Assembly (NCBI GenBank): GCA_963734665.1
Contig: CAVTIR010000007.1
Location: forward strand, 124,001 to 188,000
DNA from: Trebonia sp963734665
Lineage (GTDB): Bacteria > Actinomycetota > Actinomycetes > Streptosporangiales > Streptosporangiaceae
Direction: 5' to 3'
DNA: 64,000 nucleotides
A model generated the notes under the pieces. That model had not been told where the DNA came from. It saw only the letters and a program-made list of their open reading frames with translations, and did no database searches. Within the stretch, counting starts at the first letter, position 1. The number at the start of each line of letters is the position of its first letter. Of this stretch, positions 25,383 to 33,458 are shown piece by piece. Made by a program: the position numbers and the translations under genes.

Positions 25383-26850
25383 CGAAGGCCCTTTCTGCGG
25401 GACTCGGCCGTCGCGCCGACCAGGGACCCGCCTTCGGCTCGGGCAGCGACGGCGGGGTCAGGAAGGTGGGCGGGGCGTCCAGGTCGAGGGCGCCTAGGGG
25501 GGATACGGCGGCGGCGTCCCGCCGGGTGAGGGGCGGGAGATTCCACTTCTCCTCGATCAGCTTGAGCACCGAGGCGTGGTCGAGGACGTCATGCAGCACG
25601 AAGTCCGGCCTGGCGTAGGGGGAGACGATCACCGCGGGGACCCGGAACCCGTAGCGGTCGTAGCTCGCCGACCCGTCATCGGCGTTGGCGAGCTTGGCGA
25701 GCCCCTTCGGCGCGAGCCAGCCCATGAGCCGCCGCACCCACGGCGTGGAAAGCTGCCAGTTCCGCGCGGGCACGTCGTCGGGCGTGACCGCGTCCGGGGG
25801 CGGCACGTGATCGTAATAGCCCCCGTGCTCGTCGTAGACCCACAGCAGCAGCGTCGACTCCCACGCGGGCCCCTGCATGACCGCGTTGACCACGGCTGCG
25901 GAGAACGCCTCGCCATGCGAGATGTCCTGCGGATTCTCTTCCGAGTACAGCCCGAAGTCCGGGTCCACGATCGACACCGCCGGCAGCGTCCCCGCGGCCG
26001 CGTCGGCGAAGAACTGCTGCGTGGTCCGCAGGTGCCGCACGGCACCCGCGAGCCCCAGCGGGTACAAGTCGGCCGTGTACGACTTGTTGCCGCGGACCGC
26101 GTTCGTCACCCCCGGAATCCACCGGCCGATGGACGCGAGCCGGCGGAGGAATACGAGCCCGCCCCCGCCGAGCAGTCGCTTGAGCACGACGAACGCCGGC
26201 TGCACGTTGTGGTAGTTCACCCAGGAAATGTCGTGCCGGGTCAGCGCGTCGAAGATCGTCCCCGCCTCCGGGTAGTCCACCAGGTCCCAGGGCAGGTCGT
26301 CGATCAGCCCGTGCGCGGTGCCGCTGATGAGGAACCGCCTGTTCGGGAACGTCGGCCCCAGGCAGGAGCAGAACCAGCGGTCGGCCACCGGGAAGAGCCG
26401 CGCGAGCCCGTGGTAGAACGGCAGGTCAGCCGACGTCCAGTAGCCAAGCGGGATGGCCGGGTCCCCGCCGGGCACGGTCTCCCACACGGAAGACGCGAAC
26501 CCGTCGCACGTGCCCTCGCCGAACGAGATGTGGCTGGCGTGCCAGGTCTGCGACGGATTGCCGCTGACCTGGACCGTGGATGGCAGGTGCCACGCGTCGA
26601 CGCGCTGCCCGTTCGGCAGCGTGTTCGCGGCGGCAGGCGTCCCCGCGGCATCAGCCGGCAGCCCGTCGCCCCGCCCGGCGAGCGTGCCCAGGTAGTTGTC
26701 GTAGGAGTGGTTTTCCATCATGAGCACCACGATGTGCTTGATCGCAGGGAGCAGGTCCGCGCCCGCGGCCAGGTCGGTGCGCGGCCGTTCCCCTGGCCCG
26801 GGCCGCAGCCCGCGCCGCTCGATTCCCCTGCGTTCTAGCCGGTCCCACAT
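25342..26850 (-). CDS. Phosphoesterase family protein (phospholipase C / acid phosphatase-like)
   Basis: The 502-aa protein carries the family's metal-site segment HIVVLMMENHSYDNYLG (residues about 39-55), the FPNRRFLISGTAHG block, the VDPDFG segment and the late WVYDEHGGYYDHVPPP and ASYDRYGFRVPAVIVSPYA motifs, so the catalytic frame looks complete. The family hydrolyses phosphate esters including phospholipids. No signal peptide is present, unlike most secreted phospholipases C, so the enzyme is probably cytoplasmic or the start is further off. The last residues overlap the GMC gene. Confidence 0.88.
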   Translation of the reverse strand: MWDRLERRGIERRGLRPGPGERPRTDLAAGADLLPAIKHIVVLMMENHSYDNYLGTLAGRGDGLPADAAGTPAAANTLPNGQRVDAWHLPSTVQVSGNPSQTWHASHISFGEGTCDGFASSVWETVPGGDPAIPLGYWTSADLPFYHGLARLFPVADRWFCSCLGPTFPNRRFLISGTAHGLIDDLPWDLVDYPEAGTIFDALTRHDISWVNYHNVQPAFVVLKRLLGGGGLVFLRRLASIGRWIPGVTNAVRGNKSYTADLYPLGLAGAVRHLRTTQQFFADAAAGTLPAVSIVDPDFGLYSEENPQDISHGEAFSAAVVNAVMQGPAWESTLLLWVYDEHGGYYDHVPPPDAVTPDDVPARNWQLSTPWVRRLMGWLAPKGLAKLANADDGSASYDRYGFRVPAVIVSPYARPDFVLHDVLDHASVLKLIEEKWNLPPLTRRDAAAVSPLGALDLDAPPTFLTPPSLPEPKAGPWSARRPSPAERAFVSPGGSRRSVRRS

Positions 26851-27169
26851 CGGTATCGATCCTCCCCTGCGCCATCTCTCGGGCGAATCATGTCATCAAA
26901 GTCAAGATCAAAGCGGCCAGCGAGCCGAACGGACGGTTGTTTCACCAAAACGCATCCCATTACCCCAGCAAGACGCGAAAACCGCCCGGTCGCAACCGGG
27001 GCGGAATCGCGGCTGTGGGGCAAAGCCCCGGGGTTTCTCCGGCATTAGGACAAGGGCGGGGAAACGGCGCCGCTACGGACGTCCTTCGCCATCACCAACG
27101 CCCGCTTCGTCCCACCCAAATTCGGTGTACCTTGCCGACGGAACGGGTTCGATACGCCTCAGAACGCGC
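26851..27169. other. Intergenic stretch without gene
   Basis: About 320 bp between the phosphoesterase start and the terminator of the next minus-strand gene. It contains tcaagatcaaag (26902-26913) and a weak bulged hairpin near 26985-27003, and must hold the phosphoesterase promoter; no further signal was recognised. Confidence 0.4.
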
Positions 27170-27203
27170 GAGACCGCCCCGGGCGGGGAGCCGGGGCGGT
27201 CTC
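27170..27203 (-). terminator. Terminator of the secreted repeat protein gene
   Basis: Perfect 12-base arms gagaccgccccg (27170-27181) and cggggcggtctc (27192-27203) with a 10-base loop start 20 bp after the stop codon on the minus strand. There is no T-tract. Confidence 0.75.
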
Positions 27204-27223
27204 GGGTCGCGCGCCGCTACTTC

Positions 27224-28216
27224 TTACTTCTGCGGGGTCGCGAGGAGGCCGTCGGTGTTGCCGGTGGCGTCGACGTAGAACCCGACCAGGTCCCCGGCGT
27301 TGTTCACGCCGTTGATCGTGGTGGTGCCCGCGCCGTTCGGGTCGTCGACCGAGGCGAAGCCGCTCTTCTGGGTCCAGGTGAACCCGTGCATGACCGCGGT
27401 GCTGCCAGTGCCGACCGTGTAAGTGCCGACCACCTCGTTGTGCTCGTTCACGCCGAGCGCCATCGTCGACGACGCGCCGGGGGCGGCCAGATCGATGAAC
27501 TTCCCGCCCATCTTGAGGAAGCCGTCGGTGTTCCCGGTGGCCGGGTTGGCGTAGAAGCCCGCGATGTCGCCGTCGTTGTTGATCGCCGTGGCGGACAGGC
27601 TGGCGGAAGGCGCCTTCGGGTCGGTCACCGAGCTGTACTTGCCGTCGTTGGTGTTGACCGTGTAGCCGTGGTTGTTTCCGCTGGCGTCGGTCCAGAAGCC
27701 GACGGCCACGTTGCCGTCGTTGACGCCGAGCAGCTGGTCCACCGGCGGGCTGGCCGGCGTGCCGGTCGGGAAGTCGGCGGTGTGGAACTTGCCGTTGCGC
27801 TCCCAGAAGCCGAAGTTGTTGTTGGCCATGCTGGCGGTGTTCATCGAGGACCAGAACCCGACCGTCACGCCGTTGTCGTTCAGGCCAGTGACCTGGGTCT
27901 GCACTGAGCCGGGGAAGTTCTCGTTCTCGTAGTTGCCCTGCCCGTAGCGCGGGAAGAGCAGGTAGCCCTTGTTCGGGTGGCCGGCCGCGCCCGAGCCGAA
28001 GTACCCGGCGATGGTGCCCTCGTTGTTGATCCCAAGCAGCTGGTTGAACGTCACGTCGTGCTGGTTGTCCAAGGTCGAGAAGTGGTAGCTGGTCGCGGCC
28101 TGCGACAAAGGCGCGGCCTGAGCGGTCGCTGCCAGCGCGCTGCCAGCAACCGTGATTGCCCCAGCGGCCACCGCTGCGGCAGTGATCCGCAGCCCCCGGC
28201 GGTTGAGCTTGCTCAT
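27224..28216 (-). CDS. Secreted HAF-like repeat protein
   Basis: ATG 28216 is chosen over 28231 because GGAGG lies at the right distance; the product has 330 aa. A signal peptide is clear (MSKLNRRGLRITAAAVAAGA to about AQA). The rest consists of repeated segments of 45-60 residues with the pattern GIN-x-x-G-x-x-x-GYF/GFW (LLGINNEGTIAGYFG, VTGLNDNGVTVGFW, LLGVNDGNVAVGFW, TAINNDGDIAGFY, ALGVNEHNEVVGTY, INGVNNAGDLVGFY), typical of HAF-type beta-propeller-like extracellular proteins. A strong hairpin follows the gene. The role outside the cell is unknown. Confidence 0.85.
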   Translation of the reverse strand: MSKLNRRGLRITAAAVAAGAITVAGSALAATAQAAPLSQAATSYHFSTLDNQHDVTFNQLLGINNEGTIAGYFGSGAAGHPNKGYLLFPRYGQGNYENENFPGSVQTQVTGLNDNGVTVGFWSSMNTASMANNNFGFWERNGKFHTADFPTGTPASPPVDQLLGVNDGNVAVGFWTDASGNNHGYTVNTNDGKYSSVTDPKAPSASLSATAINNDGDIAGFYANPATGNTDGFLKMGGKFIDLAAPGASSTMALGVNEHNEVVGTYTVGTGSTAVMHGFTWTQKSGFASVDDPNGAGTTTINGVNNAGDLVGFYVDATGNTDGLLATPQK

Positions 28217-28249
28217 TTGGCTTTCCTCCATGGTGTCCCGTCCGTGTCG

Positions 28250-28279
28250 TCCGGTACGGCGTTGTCCGGTACGGCGTTG
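28250..28279. repeat. Tandem 15-bp repeat in a divergent promoter region
   Basis: Two exact copies of tccggtacggcgttg (28250-28264, 28265-28279) followed by a partial third copy lie 35-65 bp upstream of the secreted protein gene, in the region shared with the large regulator. They could bind a regulator. Confidence 0.4.
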
Positions 28280-28489
28280 CCCCGTACGTCCCAGCGAACT
28301 GGCATCCGCTGGCCGGGTTCAGAGTTGCCCGCGAGCACCGGGGGATGCGCTGGGGGACTGGGGGAAACTAATTCGTGAAAATTCGGCTCGATATGCCGCG
28401 TGGCCTATTCCGTGCCGAGCCGCGATTAGTTAGCTTCATGAAAGACCTAGCACCAGCGAACCGACGACACGCGGAGCGAGCGGGCCCAC

Positions 28490-31400
28490 ATGGCGGTGCT
28501 GACCACAGGACGGCTCCCCGTGCGGCTGACGCCGCTGGTGGGCCGTGAGACAGAGCTTGGCGAGGTGACCCGTGCCCTCGCCGAATGTCGGCTGCTCACG
28601 CTCACCGGCCCGGGAGGCACCGGCAAGACGCGGCTGGCGCTGGCCGCCGCGACCAGGCTGGCCGCCCCGGACGTACCGCAGGACGCGGTCGCCGACGTCG
28701 CCTGGGTCGAGCTTGCTTCCCTCAACGACCCGCAGGTCATCGCGCCGTCTGTGGCGGCCAGGCTCGGCGTTCCGGAAACTCCCGGTATGGACCTGGTCGC
28801 CGCCGCGGGCGCGTACCTGGCCGCCCGCCCCGACGCTGACGCCAGAGGCGTCCTGCTCGTGCTCGACAACTGCGAGCATCTCGCCTCCGACGTCGCTGGC
28901 CTGGCGGAGAGCCTGCTCGGCGAATGCCCGTCGCTCACCATCCTCGCTACCAGCCGCGAGCCTCTTGGTGTCGAGGGCGAGCGGTCCTGGCCGGTCCCGC
29001 CGCTCAGGCGAGCCCAGGCCGCCAGGCTGTTCGAGGACCGGGCGCGCCTGGTGGCGCCGTCCTTCGGCATCACCGATGCCAACAGGCAGACCGTCACCCA
29101 GGTCTGCGCGAGGCTCGACGGGCTGCCGCTGGCGATCGAGCTGGCTGCCGCCCGGATGCGCGTGCTATCGGTCAGGCAGCTCGCCGAACGGCTCGACGAC
29201 GTGTTCGGTGTGCTCACCGGCGGCGCGCGATCAGCCCCGCCTCGGCACCAGACGCTGCGCGCCACCCTGGACTGGTCCCACGATGTGCTCACTAAGGAGG
29301 AGCGGACGATATTCAGGCGGCTGGCGACCTTCGCGGGTGGCTTCACCCTCGCCGCCGCGGAGTACGTCACCGCCTTTGCCGACATCGCACCGTACGACGT
29401 GCTCGACCTGCTGGAAAAGCTGGCGGACAAGTCGCTGATCCAGGTGGAAAACGAGCGTTACCATCTGCTCGCCACGATCCGCGAGTACGCGGCGGAGAAG
29501 CTGGCGCGCTCCGGCGAGCAGGACCGGGCGCGCGGCGCGCACCTCGTGTACTACACCGAGTTTGCCGAGCAGGCAGGCGGCCGCGTGGAGCAGGCCACCG
29601 CCAGCGAGCTCGAGGCAGAGCTCGACCAGCTTGACCAGGAAAAGGCCAACCTGCGGACCGCCACGGAGTACGCGCGCGGCGCCGGCGACGGCGTGTCCGC
29701 GTTGCGGATCGTCGGCCAGCTCGGCCGCTACGCCTACCTGCGCGGTCACTACCACGAGGTGCGCGAGTGGATGGATCAGGCGGTCGCCGACAGCCCCGCC
29801 GCGCCACCGGGATACCGCGCCAGGGCGTTGTACGGCAGCGGTCGCCTCGCGCACTTGCAATGCGATTACGAGTCTGCGGTCCGCCGTCTCGACGCCGCCC
29901 TGCTGCTCTACCGCGGGCTCAGCGATGACACCGGAATCGCGGCGTGCCTGCAGGCGCTGGGCAGCGTGGCCCGCGAGCAGGGCCGGTACGTCAGGTCGGC
30001 GCGGCTGCACGCGGAGGGCCTCGAACTCGCCAGGGCCGCCGGTGACGCACGGGCGGAAGCCAGCGCGCGTAGCTACCTAGGCTTCGTCTCCTGGCTGCAA
30101 TCGGACCTGGACCTGGCGGTCACCGAATGCACCGAAGCCCTGTCCATGTTCCGCGCGCTTGGCGACGTGGAAGGGACGGCGTGGTCGCTGATCAGCCTAG
30201 GCGTGGTGGCCCGCTACCGCGGCGATCCGGATGAGGCGGCCTCGCTGCTCCGGGAGTCCCTTGAGCTGTCCCGCTCGATCGGCTTCCGCGAGGGGATCGC
30301 CTGGTGCGAGGAGCAGCTGGGCCTGGTCGCGCTGGAACAGGGTGACCTGCCAGACGCTGAGGCGCGGCTGCGGTCGAGCTACGCCACGCACCGCGACCTG
30401 CGAGATCGCTGGAGAATGGCGAGCGCCCTTGAAGACCTGGCTGTCATCTTCCGGGGGGACGACCCTGTTGTCTCCCGGGGGGGCGACCCCCCGTACCCCC
30501 CGATGTCCGCGCAGGCGGGCCTGATCGCAAAGAGCGCGATCGTATCAGGCCCGCCCGCGCGGACTGTTGTCTCCCGGGGGGACGAGCCTCCGGCCTCCCC
30601 GATGTCCGCACGGGCTGTTGTCTCCTGGGGGGACGAGCCTCCGGCCCCCCAGCGTGTCCCGTCGGTCGGGCCAGGTAGCAAGGAGCGCCATCGTAGCGAG
30701 CCCCAGCGACAGGACGAGGTCTTCAGGGGGGACACAGCGCCTTCTGGGGGTACCCGAGACCCCGATGGGCCCCCTGGGGGAATCCGAGGCCCCGATGGCC
30801 GGTATGCCGGGGGCGACTCAGCGACCGCTGGGATCATGCCGGACCCCGAGCGGGTGGCGTGGCTGCTTGGCCTGGCGCATGCAATGCGCGAGGCGATCGG
30901 CACGGTCCTCGCGCCATGCGAGCGCCCCCAGCACGAGAGGTCAGTGGCGGTGGCCAGAGCCGCGCTCGGCGAAGCCGCCTACGAGGCGGCCTGGCGACGT
31001 GGCGCCGCCGCGTCTGACCCGGACGAATTCGACGAGCGGACCGGGAGGTCCCCGTGGGCGGCCCGCGCCGGGGCAGCCGCCGATCATCAGCCCCAAACTG
31101 CTGATCTGCAACGGGTGCGGCGTGACCCGTCACCCCGGCCCGTTCCGCCGGGACTTGTCATGTCGCCGCTAACCGGCGCGACCCCAATCCTCACCGGCAC
31201 GCCGCCGACAGGTCTCGTCGCCTCGCCGCTGACCGCCGCGTCCCCGATCCTGCCAGCCCCGCCACCGGTGACCGCCGACAGTAGCGCGGGGCCGTCCCCC
31301 TCTCTGGCCGCGCCGCCAAGCCCGTCACCGAACCAGGCGAGCACGAGTGGAAGCGCGGACTCGGTCCGCATCCCGGCACCGCCGGCATCCTGGCACCGGG

Positions 31401-32473
31401 CGTCATCGCCGGCACCATCACCGACCTGGCAGGGCCCGCTGACCCCGCACAGCAGTGGCGACGGAACGCAGTCAGCCGCACCCGTTCGGGATCGGGGGGT
31501 TGAGTTTCCTGGGCAGGCAGGTGGCCAGGCGACCATTCCGGTCGTGACGGGTCCGCTGGCTGGTCCGTCGGGCGAGCCTGCAAGCAGTGGCGCTGGTGAG
31601 AGGGCAGCCGCATCCGTTCGGAGTGGTGCTCGTGAATCTGCTGAGTCGACCAGCGGTGGCCCGGGGCCAGTGCCCGGCCCAGGGGCCGCCGTCCGGGCCG
31701 CCAGGCGGCCTGCTCAGGCATCGGCCGATAAGCCGTCAGGCCCGCTTCGGGTCCGCGCGCTCGGCACGGCGACGGTGGAATTCGGCGACACCGCGCTGAC
31801 TGCCGCCGACTGGGGCTACGCCAAGCCACGTGAGCTGCTATTCCTGCTGATCACGTCGCGGCCGCTGACCAGGGAGCAGTTGGGAGCGGCGCTGTGGCCG
31901 GAGCTTTCCCACAAGCAACTCGGCAACGCGCTGCACACCGCGCTACGGGAGTTGCGCCGTGCGCTCGGCGACCACAACTGGATCGTGTACGCCGCGGGCC
32001 ATTACTCCATCAACCGGGAGCGTGCGTTCGACTGCGATGTCGATGAGTTCGAGTCATCGCTCGCCGCCGCTGGCCGCGCCCGCCCGGCCAGCGCCGGTCT
32101 CCCCGACCTGCGGCGCGCGATCGCCGCGTACGGCGGCGACTTCCTCGCCGGGATGACCGTGGGGGAGTGGGCACACGCCCGCCGCGATGAGCTGCGCCGC
32201 CGGTTTGAGACGGCACTGCTTGCGACCGGACGGCTGCACATGGCGGCGGGGAAGTACCAGGCGGCGGTCACTGCCTTCCGCCGCGCGATCGAGCACGAGC
32301 CGCTGAACGAGTCGGCGCACCGCGAGCTGATGACCTGCTGGGCTCAACTAGGCGAGAACGGCCGGGCGGTGCGGCACTACGCGGAGCTCACGGCACTGCT
32401 CAAGGAGCAGGTGGGTGTCCCGCCCGCGGCCGAGACGACGGCCCTCGCCGAGCGGCTGGCCGGCCGAGGCTGA
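28490..32473 (+). CDS. Giant ATPase-TPR-SARP regulator with reversed domain order
   Basis: The 1327-aa protein begins with an NB-ARC/AAA module: Walker A GPGGTGKTRLA (about 41-51), Walker B LLVLDNCEHL, SREPLGVEGE, and a winged-helix segment ending LATIREYAAEKL. TPR-like repeats fill about 400-650 (YLGFVSWLQSDLDLAV, EQLGLVALEQGDLPDAEARL). A low-complexity linker of some 400 residues follows, with three DNA-level repeats (VVSRG..PP units, about 30466-30660). The C-terminus (about 1080-1327) is a SARP: OmpR-type HTH (FLLITSRPLTREQLGAALWP) plus BTAD helices (AFRRAIEHEPLNESAHRELM). AfsR-type proteins have the SARP part first, so the order is reversed. Likely an activator of a secondary or stress pathway; the target is unknown. 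Confidence 0.85.
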   Translation: MAVLTTGRLPVRLTPLVGRETELGEVTRALAECRLLTLTGPGGTGKTRLALAAATRLAAPDVPQDAVADVAWVELASLNDPQVIAPSVAARLGVPETPGMDLVAAAGAYLAARPDADARGVLLVLDNCEHLASDVAGLAESLLGECPSLTILATSREPLGVEGERSWPVPPLRRAQAARLFEDRARLVAPSFGITDANRQTVTQVCARLDGLPLAIELAAARMRVLSVRQLAERLDDVFGVLTGGARSAPPRHQTLRATLDWSHDVLTKEERTIFRRLATFAGGFTLAAAEYVTAFADIAPYDVLDLLEKLADKSLIQVENERYHLLATIREYAAEKLARSGEQDRARGAHLVYYTEFAEQAGGRVEQATASELEAELDQLDQEKANLRTATEYARGAGDGVSALRIVGQLGRYAYLRGHYHEVREWMDQAVADSPAAPPGYRARALYGSGRLAHLQCDYESAVRRLDAALLLYRGLSDDTGIAACLQALGSVAREQGRYVRSARLHAEGLELARAAGDARAEASARSYLGFVSWLQSDLDLAVTECTEALSMFRALGDVEGTAWSLISLGVVARYRGDPDEAASLLRESLELSRSIGFREGIAWCEEQLGLVALEQGDLPDAEARLRSSYATHRDLRDRWRMASALEDLAVIFRGDDPVVSRGGDPPYPPMSAQAGLIAKSAIVSGPPARTVVSRGDEPPASPMSARAVVSWGDEPPAPQRVPSVGPGSKERHRSEPQRQDEVFRGDTAPSGGTRDPDGPPGGIRGPDGRYAGGDSATAGIMPDPERVAWLLGLAHAMREAIGTVLAPCERPQHERSVAVARAALGEAAYEAAWRRGAAASDPDEFDERTGRSPWAARAGAAADHQPQTADLQRVRRDPSPRPVPPGLVMSPLTGATPILTGTPPTGLVASPLTAASPILPAPPPVTADSSAGPSPSLAAPPSPSPNQASTSGSADSVRIPAPPASWHRASSPAPSPTWQGPLTPHSSGDGTQSAAPVRDRGVEFPGQAGGQATIPVVTGPLAGPSGEPASSGAGERAAASVRSGARESAESTSGGPGPVPGPGAAVRAARRPAQASADKPSGPLRVRALGTATVEFGDTALTAADWGYAKPRELLFLLITSRPLTREQLGAALWPELSHKQLGNALHTALRELRRALGDHNWIVYAAGHYSINRERAFDCDVDEFESSLAAAGRARPASAGLPDLRRAIAAYGGDFLAGMTVGEWAHARRDELRRRFETALLATGRLHMAAGKYQAAVTAFRRAIEHEPLNESAHRELMTCWAQLGENGRAVRHYAELTALLKEQVGVPPAAETTALAERLAGRG

Positions 32474-32627
32474 ACCGCCGCGGCCAGCTGCCAAGACCGC
32501 CGCGGTCACTTGCCGGACCGCCGCGGTCACTTGCCGGACCGCCGCGGTCACTTGCCAAGACCGCCCGCGGTCACTTGCCAAGACCGCCCGGGGCCAGTTG
32601 CCAAGACCGCCGCAGCCAGTTGCCAAA
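32474..32627. repeat. Seven tandem 21-23-bp units after the regulator stop
   Basis: Units begin at 32474, 32496, 32517, 32538, 32560, 32583 and 32606, each close to accgccgcggtcacttgcc plus a variable end. Units 2 to 4 are almost identical. No spacers separate them, so it is a minisatellite rather than a CRISPR array. It begins at the first base after the stop codon of the regulator gene. Each unit contains the dyad accgc-cgcggt, so it may form serial small hairpins that end transcription. Confidence 0.8.
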
Positions 32628-32753
32628 GGTGATTCCCCCAGTGAATCCCCCGGCGCGAGCGCGTTCCCCCGGCTAGCTAATGCCAGACTCATGCATCCCA
32701 GAAAACACAGTCCGGGGCGCGGGAAACAGGCGCTGGGGCTGGCAGGAGGCACT

Positions 32754-33182
32754 GTGTCCGATCCGATCACACCGCCGGCCGCACGACGGGCAGCGGAAGC
32801 GGCCGAGCTCGTCTCGCTCGCCATCAGCGACGGCGACCTGGACGCGGCGGTCGCGCAGTACGAGCCCGCAGCGCCGTTGCTGGCGTGGGCCGACGACCGT
32901 CCCACCGGACAAACCGTCGCCGAGACGATGGCAGCTATCACGCGGCTGCGCCTCCCGCTGGACACGCGGCTTGTCGCGGCGCTTCCCACGGCCGGACTGA
33001 CGATGCTGGTCTGCGAACGGCGCATCGACGGCGTCGGACCGGACGGGACGCCGGTCAGGCTGCATGGCGTCGGCTGCACCGTCGTCCGGCCGCAGCGTGA
33101 CGGAAGCTGGCGGATCGCCGCCGATGCGTGGCAGCTCGCGGAGAGCGCACTGGATCCGGAAGGTAAGGCGCTGGGCCGCTAG
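32754..33182 (+). CDS. SnoaL-like (NTF2-fold) protein
   Basis: GTG 32754 is preceded by GGAGG (32744-32748), which selects it over the longer open frame; the product has 142 aa. The N-terminal helix (ARRAAEAAELVSLAISDGDL) and the following DAAVAQYEPAAPLLAW with a late VGCTVVRPQRDGSWRIAAD strand match the small NTF2-like/DUF4440 fold. Such proteins bind or convert small ligands, or act as structural partners; no catalytic residues can be named. It follows the regulator and its minisatellite. Confidence 0.75.
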   Translation: MSDPITPPAARRAAEAAELVSLAISDGDLDAAVAQYEPAAPLLAWADDRPTGQTVAETMAAITRLRLPLDTRLVAALPTAGLTMLVCERRIDGVGPDGTPVRLHGVGCTVVRPQRDGSWRIAADAWQLAESALDPEGKALGR

Positions 33183-33194
33183 GCCACGTCGGGA

Positions 33195-33256
33195 ATTAAG
33201 TTGGGTGCTTCGCGGCCGTAGGCCCTACGTACCGCGTAGCACAACCGCAACTTAAT
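33195..33256. terminator. Nested inverted repeats after the SnoaL-like gene
   Basis: Outer arms attaagttg (33195-33203) and caacttaat (33248-33256) enclose smaller dyads around the repeated element cgtag/ctacg. It starts 13 bp after the stop codon, so a terminator is likely; a structured leader of the acyl-CoA synthetase gene downstream is an alternative. Confidence 0.4.
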
Positions 33257-33458
33257 AGTCGACGTAGCACTACGACATTCCGGATATTTCATAACATCTG
33301 ACCTGGGTGTTCGTTGGGCAGAAAAGATGGTGGATCGATGAGGTCGCAATAGCGTAGACAACGATCCACGATCATTGGCCTTGGGCCGTGGCCCGTCCGG
33401 TCTGCTTGTGAATTAGGTGGGTCGGCTGACCTGGTCAGCGGGCGATGCGCGGTCCACA

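Noticed and set aside
25576..26838. 420-codon plus-strand frame opposite the phosphoesterase
   Set aside because: His/Arg/Val-rich shadow of the real gene on the minus strand, which carries all family motifs.
32474..32627. Possible CRISPR array
   Set aside because: The units are directly adjacent without unique spacers and no cas genes are near.
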